A DNA stretch of 64,000 nucleotides from Brienomyrus brachyistius (taxonomy: Eukaryota > Chordata > Actinopteri > Osteoglossiformes > Mormyridae): the NCBI RefSeq assembly GCF_023856365.1, contig NC_064549.1:6651608-6715607 (forward strand), read 5' to 3'. A program made the position numbers and the translations under genes. The notes under the pieces are model-generated. The model ran no database searches. It was given only the letters and a program-made list of their open reading frames with translations, and was not told the DNA's origin. Positions 42,640 to 52,906 of the stretch are shown here, in pieces (the first letter of the stretch is position 1; each line of letters begins with the position of its first letter).

Positions 42640-43620
42640 TAAGGTATGGGAAAGTACCTCTTTTGTGGAGGGTGTGTGACTAAGTGGTGTAAGTCTCCAT
42701 GCCCCCACCCGGCCCACGGCAGCACAGCCTAGGCCCCCACCCGGCCCAGGCCCACTGCAGCACAGCCTAGGCCCCCACCCGGCCCACGGCAGCACAGCCT
42801 AGAACCCCACCCGGCCCACCACCGACGGAGGGGGCTGCCCTCCCCCCACCAGAACCACTCACAACACCCCCAAGACTGCCCCCACCCCACCGGCCCAGAG
42901 AGGGGACCAAATTGGCCCCCCTCTCACCTCCATCCCCCACTCACTCAGTATGTGTGTACAGTATAAGGTACGGACAATGAGTGTGTGAACTGTGTGTGCA
43001 AACTAATATCTGTGGTGCATTAAAAGTGGGGGAGTGCTCAGGGCCAGCCTCTCCACCACTGGCAGGCAGCAGGATCCTCGCGCCCCATCGCCAGTGTGTA
43101 CAGGCTAGATGGGCTGTATGGATAACTGCGGTGTGTTAACACTAGGTGAACAAGCAGGGCATGAGCACCACATGCTGGCAGATGGTAGATTCCCGCATAG
43201 CCCACCCTCCCCTAAGGCCCTAATGTTGTAGGACAGCACATTGGCCAATGGTAGGGCTTGTGGGCTGGGCCATGTGGCGTAACCCAGCCCTTTGGTCTCC
43301 ATGGCCCCGCCCCCCCAGACCCTAGTGTATTGTGATGTGAGTGTATTATATAGGGGTGTAACCGGGTCATGTGAAGCATGGGCCCCTGCTGAGGGGCCGG
43401 GTCCCCAACCGACCCCTCATCGATCCCCGTCCGTGCCCCCACCCAGCCAGCAGGGAGCCGAAAGGCAGCCTGGGCAGCAGGGCTACTCACCCCCCACAGC
43501 AGCAAGTCAGTGGGACGAAGACCCACCACACACCACGGGCCCCCCGGACCAGGACACCCCACACACCTCGGCAACCAGGAAGCTAGTCCGGTCGGGCAGG
43601 GAACCCGCCGCCCCCCTGCC
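42640..43620. repeat. GC-rich repetitive block with tandem CCCACCCGGCCCACGGCAGC units
   Basis: 42700-42820 repeats GCCCCCACCCGGCCCACGGC..AGCACAGCCTAG about three times with small insertions, followed by C-rich runs (CCCACCCCACCGGCCCAGAG) and again by C-rich sequence at 43300-43620. Composition contrasts sharply with AT-rich flanks on both sides. Open frames are proline/glycine-rich and occur on both strands, so I call no gene. It may be an uncharacterised GC-rich transposable element. Confidence 0.5.
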
Positions 43621-43835
43621 CCCCAACCTGTGATGCCTGTGATCTGAAGGTTGCTGGTTCAAACTTGACCTTAGTGCACCTGTGGGTCTTTGAGCAAGGC
43701 CCTTAACCCCCAGCTCCCTGGGTGCTGCTATGGGTGGCTGCCCTTCACGGCCAACTTGCCCTCACCTACAAACAGCAAGTGTGGGGAAGCGAAAACAGAA
43801 TTTCCCCATGGGGACCAATAAAATATCAATTATTC
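43620..43835 (+). mobile_element. SINE with tRNA-like B box
   Basis: GGTTGCTGGTTCAAACTTGA resembles a B box; TTTGAGCAAGGCCCTTAACC and TTTCCCCATGGGGACCAATA are typical fish SINE body and tail, ending AATAAAATATCAATTATTC. Confidence 0.6.
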
Positions 43836-44089
43836 TTTCATTGTGCCTGTGCACTATACAGATGACTTTGATTAGCAACAGGAACACTTGCAATGTTAAC
43901 CTTTAGAGGGCAGCAGAAACCATGTAATAATACTTCTGCATAAACGTCCGTGGTCAGGAAGGGTTCGCCATCCTTTTTCACACAACAGGAAGGATTGAAC
44001 CCCACTCGTCTGTATTTTGTATAACACAATTGAGGTTGAATTGCTGATGACATCTGAATTAATCTTTAAATTGGTTCAACGGGTACCAC

Positions 44090-44282
44090 TGGAGGTAACG
44101 TGGAACTCAGTGGGTTAGAATGATGTGCTTGCGATTGGAAGGTTGTTGGTTCGAATCCCAGGGCTGACAGACTGACGTTGGGCCTTTGAGCGAAGCCCGG
44201 TAATCCCCAGTTACTCCAGAGACTATCCGAGTCTGCTTTCTTAAAAATGTACGTCACTTTGGATAAAAGGGTGAGCTAAATA
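44090..44282 (+). mobile_element. tRNA-derived SINE
   Basis: GTGGAACTCAGTGGGTTAG (A-box-like) and GGTTGTTGGTTCGAATCCCA (B box) lead the element; GGGCCTTTGAGCGAAGCCC and the tail CACTTTGGATAAAAGGGTGA GCTAAAT follow. Confidence 0.7.
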
Positions 44283-44566
44283 CGTGTTACTAATCATCAC
44301 CGCACCCTGAACTTTGGCGTAACAGTGAACTGATACTGTAGGTTAATAAAGCCGAAAGAAAAAACAACTCAGCTGAACAGGAAAGCAGGTGAGTCACTGA
44401 TCAGGCATGACAAACATTGTTCTGAAGTGGACGTGCTGCTCTTTTGGATGAAAAGGAAGTGTTTACATCATCTCATATGTATGCAACCTGTTTGGCTCCC
44501 GTGGAAGCTCTTCTGGGTAGGTCCCACCAGTTGCAAGTGCTGGGCCAGTCCCAGTGCACGTGAGAG

Positions 44567-44700
44567 CACTGTTTCCGAATCCAGTCCCCAGGGACCCAAA
44601 GTCAGTCCATGTTTATGATCCCCCCAAGCTCCCTGCCAGACAGTCCACATTTTTGCTCCATCCTAGCTCTGGGGAGGAAGCAAAAACGTGGAATGTGAAG
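44567..44700. mobile_element. hAT-like MITE fragment, same family as 4277-4660
   Basis: Starts CACTGTTTCCGAATCC, then GTCCCCAGGGACCC, and carries a single 38-bp-type unit (GCTCCCTGCCAGACAGTCCA). It is the unexpanded counterpart of the two minisatellite copies. Confidence 0.65.
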
Positions 44701-46250
44701 TATGAAGAGTGTTCGGCTCTATCAAAACTCATTCTGTAACATTTTTCTTTCCAATACAATAATAAAACAAGTAGAGACACCTCAGTGAACGTGTGTTATA
44801 TGCAAAATACTACAAGTAACACTATTTAAGAGGCAGAACAGAAAGGCTTTTTAACCTTTTTCAGACACTGCTGATTCAATTGAAAAAATACTGTTTTTAA
44901 CTTTAAAAATTCAGGAAGAAACTTTCTTCAGCATAATATCTCTCTTTTTTACAAATTCTGACTACAAGTAAGCAAGCCAGGTCCCTGTAATATAACCCCT
45001 TTCACATTCTTTTGAAGTTAATGGCCCTCCTAGGGGTACAATGCCTACCATATTTAGAATAATTAGTAAAGTGGAACTTCTTTTTTTGTCGCTGAGCTGC
45101 ATTTTGTTTTATCACTTACAGAGCACGTAATGTAGCTTAATTTATCACAATGGTGCTTTTCCAGTAGAATGCAAGAAAGGTGATAAGCCAGAGGGTGATA
45201 AGTTAAAGGCAAGCTTAGACAGGATCACCCCTGTCTCCCTGATGAACACCTGAAGAAGCCACATGCAGTAAGACAGAGTGAACAAAAGGCGGGAAGAGAC
45301 CCAAGGTGGCAAAAACAAGCAAGGAGGTGCTTGAATTGCGTGGGATTTCTGAAGGCGAATCAGCTACGTAAAAGCAGAAGCTAAGGAGAGCTGTAGCCTA
45401 AGGTCTAACTGCCAATGTTCAGCCAACACCATCTTCCCACTGCCTTTCATTATCCCTTGTACACTTCCGATAAACCACTGGCTGTTTTAGAAAGGCAGAA
45501 TCGCAGATAATGTTCCTAAGAACAAAAGTGGAACCTCACATCATATATATTTCACTCCTTACCATCATAAGATATGATTAATATTTGTTTAAAAATACAG
45601 GGGAAAATGCTAATAATTAGTGAGATTATTTACTGTCTAAAAGAAAAGAAAAAAAGACAAAAGAGAAGTGAAAGTTAAAATGCCATTTAATCTCGGTGGA
45701 AGGTGTTGACTGTGAACAGTCTAGTGTCCAGTACAGACACTGTATATATTATGTAGGTTGATTTAAAAAGGAACCAGATACCCCATGTTATACATTCTCT
45801 ACTTAGATATGTGCTGTTTAACCAGCCCGGTGGATCAGCAAGCCTAGCAGAGATATGATTAAACGATTAATGTTAGTCATTTATAAAACACTTTTTCAGA
45901 GTTTCACTTGCTCTCTCTCGCTCTCTCTCTCTAGTGCATGCTATATTTGTTTGCTCACTGTGGGAGGGGCCACTAAAAAACCTCTTCAGCTCTCCCTGTA
46001 GCAAATGAAAAGCACTGAGGTTTCCGGCTTGTCCTAGACCGTTGGGAGAGGTAAGAGGCGTGGCCATTGTAGGCACAAGGAGGGAACAGCAGCGATATGT
46101 GGAACCAGCACAACTGAGCTGTACTATTGGCCAACACCTTCGCCCTTCTGCTACATGTCAAATGCCGTCTGAAGAAGGGGAGCACGGACAGAAATTCAGG
46201 AAAGGAATTTCCTCATATTGTGCCTGAAGACGGGGCGAATTTTACGCATC
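44701..46250. other. Gene-free spacer between rcbtb2 and lpar6
   Basis: AT-rich DNA with a short CT repeat at about 45909-45933. No rb1 exon was recognised on the minus strand. Confidence 0.4.
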
Positions 46251-46380
46251 AGCACATTTTCTGACAGAGGATATGGCCTTTGAGTTTGGCTCCATTGATT
46301 TTTCACTCCTCTTGTGGATGTAATCGGAGAAGACAGAGCCAGACAGCAAGAGTGTCTCTGGAAATCCCTGCCTTACTTTA

Positions 46381-46635
46381 AGTAATGACTGGATGGGCAC
46401 TGCAATTTCTTGCAGCATGAGTTCTTACACAGAATTCAGGACCATTAATAAAGACACAGGTATGTCTGTTGTCTTGTGTAACAACAAAGGACACTACAGC
46501 TTGTGAGAGATGCTACGTTTTCTATGACACCAATGTCCTCTTTTGCTGTAAGTACAACTCTGGCTGGATTCAGGGACAAGGGATACATTATTATTTTTAT
46601 ACCTATCCCTTAGCATCATACTATACCTCCTTAGG
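46381..46635 (+). promoter_or_regulatory. lpar6: Candidate 5' UTR exon, intron and uORF of lpar6
   Basis: A strong donor ACACAG|GTATGT splits at 46459/46460, and an acceptor CCTCCTTAG ends at 46634, one base before the ATG, giving an intron of about 175 bases. In the spliced form an upstream ATG at 46418 would begin a 15-codon ORF whose TGA overlaps the main ATG (ATGA). The splice is inferred from sequence only. Confidence 0.4.
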
Positions 46636-47682
46636 ATGAATTTTATTTTAAACACAACAAACGAAGTTTGTAACAAAACTGATGACTTTAAGTATGTACT
46701 ATATACCACTGTATTCAGCATTGTTTTTGTGCTGGGGCTAATTACTAACATGGCTGCAATGTACATCTTCTTCTGCTCGCTTAAGCTCCGCAACGAGACC
46801 ACGACATACATGATGAACCTAGTGGTATCTGATCTGCTTTTCGTTTTCACGCTGCCTTTACGCGTCTTCTACTTCATCAATCGGAATTGGCCTTTTGGTG
46901 ACATGCTCTGCAAGATCTCCGTCGCGCTCTTCTACACTAACATGTACGGGAGCATCTTCTTCCTTACCTGTATTAGCATGGACCGCTTCCTGGCAATCGT
47001 TTACCCTTTGTCCTCGAGGTCAGTTCGGACGAAGGGTAAGGCTAAGCTGGTCTGCCTTGCTGTGTGGGTACTGGTTCTGGCAGGCAGTCTTCCGACTGGT
47101 TTCCTTCTAAAAAACACATCAGAAAACAGCGAAAACCAGGCTTGCTTTGAGAACTTTTCCTCCAAGCAGTGGCAGGAGCATCTGTCCAAAATGGTGGTGT
47201 TCATCGTGACAGTGGGGTTCCTCATTCCACTGCTGCTGAACGTGCTCTGCTCAGTCATGGTTCTCCGGACACTCTGTCAGCCCAGGACCCTGACTAGGGG
47301 AGGTCAGCTGAACAAGACCAAAATCCTGCGGATGATTGTGGTTCACCTTCTCATTTTCTGTGTCTGTTTCATCCCCTACAACATCAACCTGATCTTCTAC
47401 GCCTTAGTCCGAACCAAAACCCTCAACAATTGCTTGGCTGAGTCTGTCGTCAGAACGATCTACCCTATAGCCTTGTGCCTTGCGGTCACAAACTGTTGCT
47501 TTGACCCCATCGTGTATTACTTTACCTCTGAGACCTTTCAGAATTCCATCAGGCGCAAGTCGCAGCTAAACCGCAACTATGAAAACAGGGTCACTGAGAC
47601 CCTGCAGTTTGAACCTTCCAGCTTTCAAAATAGCCTCAGGGCTCTCAGATCCAAAGTATTTCACAATGAATCCACAGTGTGA
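46636..47682 (+). CDS. lpar6: Lysophosphatidic acid receptor 6
   Basis: A 348-residue class A GPCR encoded by one exon, close to human LPAR6 in length. It shares long identical blocks with the family: [44 protein letters not shown] and [12 protein letters not shown]. Landmarks: N38 (TM1), D66 (TM2), C92-C170 disulfide, DRF 116-118, P247 in [13 protein letters not shown] 290-294. N-terminal NTT and NKT are N-glycosylation sites; a cysteine pair at 287-288 precedes TM7's end, and the tail ends FHNESTV. LPAR6 binds lysophosphatidic acid at the cell surface and couples mainly to G12/13 (family knowledge). It lies downstream of rcbtb2 on the same strand, as in human. Human LPAR6 is nested in an RB1 intron, but rb1 exons are not visible here. 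A teleost duplicate (lpar6a versus lpar6b) cannot be assigned from this sequence. Confidence 0.95.
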   Translation: MNFILNTTNEVCNKTDDFKYVLYTTVFSIVFVLGLITNMAAMYIFFCSLKLRNETTTYMMNLVVSDLLFVFTLPLRVFYFINRNWPFGDMLCKISVALFYTNMYGSIFFLTCISMDRFLAIVYPLSSRSVRTKGKAKLVCLAVWVLVLAGSLPTGFLLKNTSENSENQACFENFSSKQWQEHLSKMVVFIVTVGFLIPLLLNVLCSVMVLRTLCQPRTLTRGGQLNKTKILRMIVVHLLIFCVCFIPYNINLIFYALVRTKTLNNCLAESVVRTIYPIALCLAVTNCCFDPIVYYFTSETFQNSIRRKSQLNRNYENRVTETLQFEPSSFQNSLRALRSKVFHNESTV

Positions 47683-48990
47683 CAAGACAGCTACTGCAGA
47701 CCTCATAAGATACAACTTCACTGGAGTCACTGGGCCAAAAAAGGTCAATGCAGGAAATCAAGGGACACACAACAGGAATGCATACAAATCTTTTTCTTAC
47801 TGCTGGGGGCAGTTTTGTGTTTTATTTCTTGGTTTTAACAGGCATGCATGCCCTGAAATCATATGGAGGACTATTGTATATTTTGCCACGGACATTGACT
47901 CCTGGAGCCTGCATTATGTATGTATGTACATGGATGTATATAAAGATACTTTTATATCAATTAATAAGATATTGTGCCAAATATAAGTCTTTTTTAAACT
48001 ACACGGTGCTTTATGTGATTTTCTGGTGCAATATTTGGAATATATAATAGAAACTTCTCAATTGTACTTGCTTAGACTGTTTAACTGCTAAAGAACTTTA
48101 GTATCAACGTGGTCTTATTTTAGTGCTATTCAATCCAGGCTGATTTTGCACCAGAGTTATGCATCACAACTTGAACAATTAAAATCATTGCACATTATGT
48201 ACATACACAGACATTAACCCCCGCCCCCCCCCAAAAAAAAAAACAGTGACTAGCGTAGTATGCCTGTTACAATGTATCGTTTATCAAATTTCATAAGTAT
48301 AGACGCTATTTACAAGCAGTGAAATTGCAATATGATGTTACATTTTGGAACCTGCAAGCAAACCTGCACTTCTGCTAATTCCAGCTGCAGTATTTTGGCT
48401 CTCCAGCCAAAAAGAGCAGGATTCTGGTGTAGTAGGTCTATAATTATTGGGTGAGTAGGGTGTTACTAGACATGTGTATTCAAGCTGAAACTTGCAGAAA
48501 CCCTATGTATCCAGTCCTCTTCAAACGGCGTAAGCAAACTCCACCTAAATGGAGCGGAAATGGGACTCAATGCTGGAGGTACAGTATGAGGCAAGAGCCC
48601 TACCCACTAAGTCATTCTGTTACTCAACATGCAAATTGCATAATTAATGCTTTAACAAAAGAACAAAAGACCTCCAAGTGAGCTTTGAGAAGAATACTTA
48701 AATCAAAATAATCAATCTGAAGGTCCTGCCAGCTCATGCCTTCCCTGGTTGCCGTTAATCCAGCTGCTCGAATCTCATTGGCTGCCTCATTTGTGACTGA
48801 TATTTTCCCCATTTATAATGACTTTTCTGGGAACTAGGATACATGTAAAGGCATCTTCCCAGGTTAGGTGCACTAGAAATTCTTAGCACTTGCCTGTTTC
48901 ATGTAAGGCACATTGGAAGAAGGGAGCCTTATAGACTTCAGTTCGAACCACCTAAACCATAAAATATATCTCTAAAGTCCAGAATGCTAT
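47683..48990. other. lpar6 3' UTR and gene-free DNA
   Basis: ATTAAA at 48178-48183 is a possible polyadenylation signal; nothing better is closer. The rest is AT-rich with no exon recognised. Confidence 0.4.
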
Positions 48991-49268
48991 ACAGACGCTC
49001 CCAGGTTACGATGGGATTACGTTCCGATAAACCTCTCGTAAGGCGAAAATATCGTAAGGCAAAAATGCATTTTAATGCATAACCTAACAAACGTCACAGC
49101 CTAGCCAACCCTAAACATGCTTAGAACACTCAGCCTACAAAAATCATTAACACAAAGCCTATATTATAATAAAGTGTTGAATATCTCATATAATTTATCG
49201 AATAATCATATTCACCGTAAAGTTGAAATACCGTAACATGGACCATCGTAACCAGGGGAGCGTCTGTG
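48991..49268. mobile_element. MITE with 25-bp inverted ends
   Basis: Left end ACAGACGCTCCCAGGTTACG; the right end is its inverted copy ATCGTAACCAGGGGAGCGTC TGT. Internal sequence is AT-rich with CGTAAGGC twice and no transposase. Related to the element at 26600-26905. Confidence 0.75.
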
Positions 49269-52200
49269 TACATTACCACTGACCGATTTTTTCATGAGAC
49301 AATATCCTGAAACTAGTGGCTAACAAGTTGTTTCTATTTTGATACTGTCTCTGAATTTATATCTTCTTTCCGCTAAACAGTACAGTATATGTACAGTACC
49401 ATAATGCATCATTCATTATGCCAAATTTCCTCACTGCAGCTACTTAGACAGACGTTTAACATCACTTTGTGAATGTACCTACAATCCGAACTTCTGACAG
49501 GGAATTTCCATGTGGTGTCTGAGACACCACAAATGGACTGGTCTGCAACCACACTGAACTAAACCACTTTGGTTTGTCTCTACCTTGAACCCCTAACTCT
49601 CATCATATTTCTCAGAGAATCTTCGTGTGTCTCTCACCTACCACAGAATTTGTGTAGTGCCCCAAAACTTCTTGATTGCCACTTTTTATAATGCTATTAG
49701 GTGATGCAGGTTCAAAGATTCATAGTCTTGTGCAAATTACATTTATTTTTTTATCTACATAAAAAAAGATTCAACAGTTTCGAGTTTCATAAAATTTATG
49801 TTAATAGGCAGAACAATTTCACTTGGACTTTGGAACACAGTGCATATGTGTGCCAAAGGACAAAGACATAATGCGGTTTCTGTTTGAGGGTGGTTGCTAA
49901 TTACTGAAACGCTACGCTGATTCTACACTGCAATTGAAAAGCACAATAAAACAATAAAAGGAAGGCAATAGCTACAACAACAAACTCAATATTTCAGTTG
50001 AAAAGGCCTGAGGCCGAGCTCCTATGAAGACAATGCGACAGTCCACAAGCTTATCTACCCCCCCCCCCCCCACACTTCCTATCACACGCTGACAAAAAAT
50101 ATCATACGACAGAAGATAGTGGGAATCCATTTATATCCCACCCCTTGACATGAGAATAAGGAGTAACAGACATTAAAGACCCACAACTGTTTGTGCTGTT
50201 GTCCAAAACCCATCAATGGACAACCTGCATCATCGCTGTTTTGATTGTTGTTGGAAAAAGTTAACCACAGCAGTCACTGGCAGGAATCTCTATCACGAAA
50301 TGGGATTGTTTTTGGTTAGCTAGATAACTCAGATTTAAGGTAGCCCAATGTTGCTGGACTTTGGTCTCTTACATTCAGTGCGGACGACCTTAAATTCGAC
50401 AAGTTATCTTGCTACCCCCCCCCCCCCACAAAAAAAAAAAAAAAAAAAACACACAGCTCAGTGATACAGGCCACAAGTCAGTTAGTAGAGTAGTGCAATC
50501 TTGACTTATATTTTCACCCACAGTTGTTCACTCATCTTTCCAGTGCTTGATTAACAAGGAAAAAAATATGAAATAAATGGAAAAGTGGTAAAAACCTGTG
50601 GTGTGCAAAACCTTTTGACTGATAGCGTATAAAGGAACCAACAAAGGAAGGACGTACTTCATTTCACTCATCGCTCTCTGATAATCAGCTCCTTACGGGC
50701 AGAAAATGCAGCGAGACGAGACCATTTTAAAAGTCATTCAATGGAACGTTTACTATTTAGAACTCATCACTTATGGGTACAAAAGACTGTGCACATCTTG
50801 GCCTCGTTAATGCAATTCTGGAGGGAAAGATAGACATGGAACTTATATGGGCCATGAGGTTTGGTGGCTCAGTGAGGAGACAGTTTATTGAGATACCACA
50901 TACCAAGAATGCACTGCATATACCACGTCCGTTAGACACTTCAAAATTCATATAATTAAAGTAGTATATAATACAGGCTGTGTAGTACATTACAGCCTTC
51001 TATATGATGGTGATTTTTAATTAACAAAGGGTGTGTTCCTGGAAGTTCCATAAACAGAAACCAGGCACAGAGATCTGACACGTACAAAGCTCTTCAACAA
51101 TTTTGATTCTGTTAATTACAATGACCCATGTACATACATGTACACAGAACTCAATTTTACACCTAGATTACCAACTAGCATCCATCCATCCATCAGTGGG
51201 TCATGGGGTACCAATTAAAATTTGTGTGCACAAATACATTACAGTCTTTCTTAAAGACTCCCACAATCACCAAGCTCCCTCAAAAATGAAGACAGCATGT
51301 CTGCTTGCAGGTCACACCCAAAGGCAGCTTTGAATTCCTAAAATCCCACATTGAAAGGCAGCTACAGACCCAGCAGGGAAATAAAATGTGGCCTGGTGCT
51401 GATGGAGATGCGGCCTGGACAAACACAAGCCCTAAGTACTCACTCAGCTTCTTCAGCATTCTGTGCAAAACGCATGTTTTATAGCTCTTCCCTGCTTGTG
51501 GTGGAAATATGTTTGTAGATTTGATATGCATTCCGATACTGAAAGTGATTTTTTTTTTGCATTTTCTTCCCCGAAAAGCTAAACTTACTTCAGCCGCTTA
51601 GCTTTGTTACTACGGTTTTACAGGATGTTTAGAAACTGTTGGCTGCTTTTGTGGGTTTCTCAGCTCGCTGCGGTGTGGGGAAAGATATTGTCACTATATT
51701 TAACTTCACTAGCTCTTTAGCTCTTTGTCTAATTTATGGAGTCCGGAGTTTCCCCAAACTTCGGACTTAAGATAGCAGGTTGCCGCTAAAGTCCCTGCAC
51801 GCTGATAACACTGCACCATCGCTTAGCATAATCGGGCGGTGTGCAGCTGGGCCAATGCAGACACCCCACCCCCAGCAAAATAACAGCCGCTCCCTGACAT
51901 CCGCGAACAATGCGCCATGTCCCGGAAATCTCTCGTTACATACGCTAGTCACCGGAGGTGCGCTTTCGCCAGCAAAAAGTTACCACCGCAACCCCGCCCC
52001 ATCCCCTCGGCAGCTTTTGCTGGTGCCCAGTAGCCCTCGTCAGCAAACTTTTCCGCCACCAATCCTCTCCCGCCCCCTCCCCATAGGGCATGTCTGCCCC
52101 CAAATAATATTATTTTATTTTATTCCATTTATGTGGGCTAAATCGCTGTGCCTTAATTGGAACAGACGAACGTAAGCGCATTTTCATGACGGACTCTTCA

Positions 52201-52635
52201 CGCGGTTGCGCCGGGTGGTCAAGTTGCTTCAGATTGTGAAAAGTGAAGCTAACGACAGAAAAAGAAATTATCAAGTTCGTGGAATCGAGACAGTCTAAAG
52301 AAATCAGAGCGAGTTACATATTTGTAAAAACTATAAAGTGTGACTGCAAAGCATTGCATAAATAACAAAATCGTCTTTTGCTTCTTAATGCTGGCAATCT
52401 TGTGTAAGTAATACTTCGAGAACATTATGATCAAATGCATCTGCACCTCCTAACAGAACAACTGGCCCCAGTCTGTCCCCCAGTTGAAATGATCTACAGT
52501 CCCACTGCCTGGTGGGCAAAATGTATCGCCTGAAACAACCAAGAATAATTATCAATTGTTTAATACGTCATTCATTATATGGTATTGACAACGAATGTGA
52601 CGGACATACAGTAACTGACTAGACGTACTCAGCCA
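49269..52635. other. Gene-free stretch
   Basis: Mostly AT-rich. It holds C14 at 50058-50071, C13 at 50415-50427 followed by an A-run, an ATCCATCCATCC patch at 51180, and a mildly CpG-enriched part at 51780-52220 with no coding sequence. Near 50600 GTGTGCAAAACCTTTTGACT resembles a Tc1 terminal repeat, but no transposase flanks it. Confidence 0.45.
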
Positions 52636-52638
52636 GCT

Positions 52639-52906
52639 TCACTTTTTTCCTAAACACTTCCACTTTGCAATAATACCGTTTACATCTGACCATGTAATAC
52701 TTAGCAGGAAAGATATTTCACAAATTGACTCATCGCAGAGGTGGCATCCTATTACCACACGTAAATTCTCTGAGCTCTTTAGAATGACCCATTCCTTCAC
52801 AAATGTTTGTAAACCCGACTGCATGCCTAGGTGCTTGATTTCATACACCTGTGATTTAGCGATCAAGAGGTGTGTCCCAAAACTTTTGCCAATATAGTGT
52901 ATGGCA
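52639..52906 (-). mobile_element. 5' fragment of a Tc1-like transposon
   Basis: The right end carries TTTTGCCAATATAGTGTA, a Tc1-family terminal repeat. Read leftward it encodes MQSGLQTFVKEWV, VVIGCHLCDESICEISFLL and IIAKWKCLG, the N-terminal helix-turn-helix region of a common fish Tc1 transposase. It stops before the catalytic domain. Confidence 0.7.

Noticed and set aside
41621..46380. rb1 3' exons expected by synteny
   Set aside because: I scanned the minus strand for conserved RB pocket and C-terminal motifs and recognised none. A profile search would be decisive.
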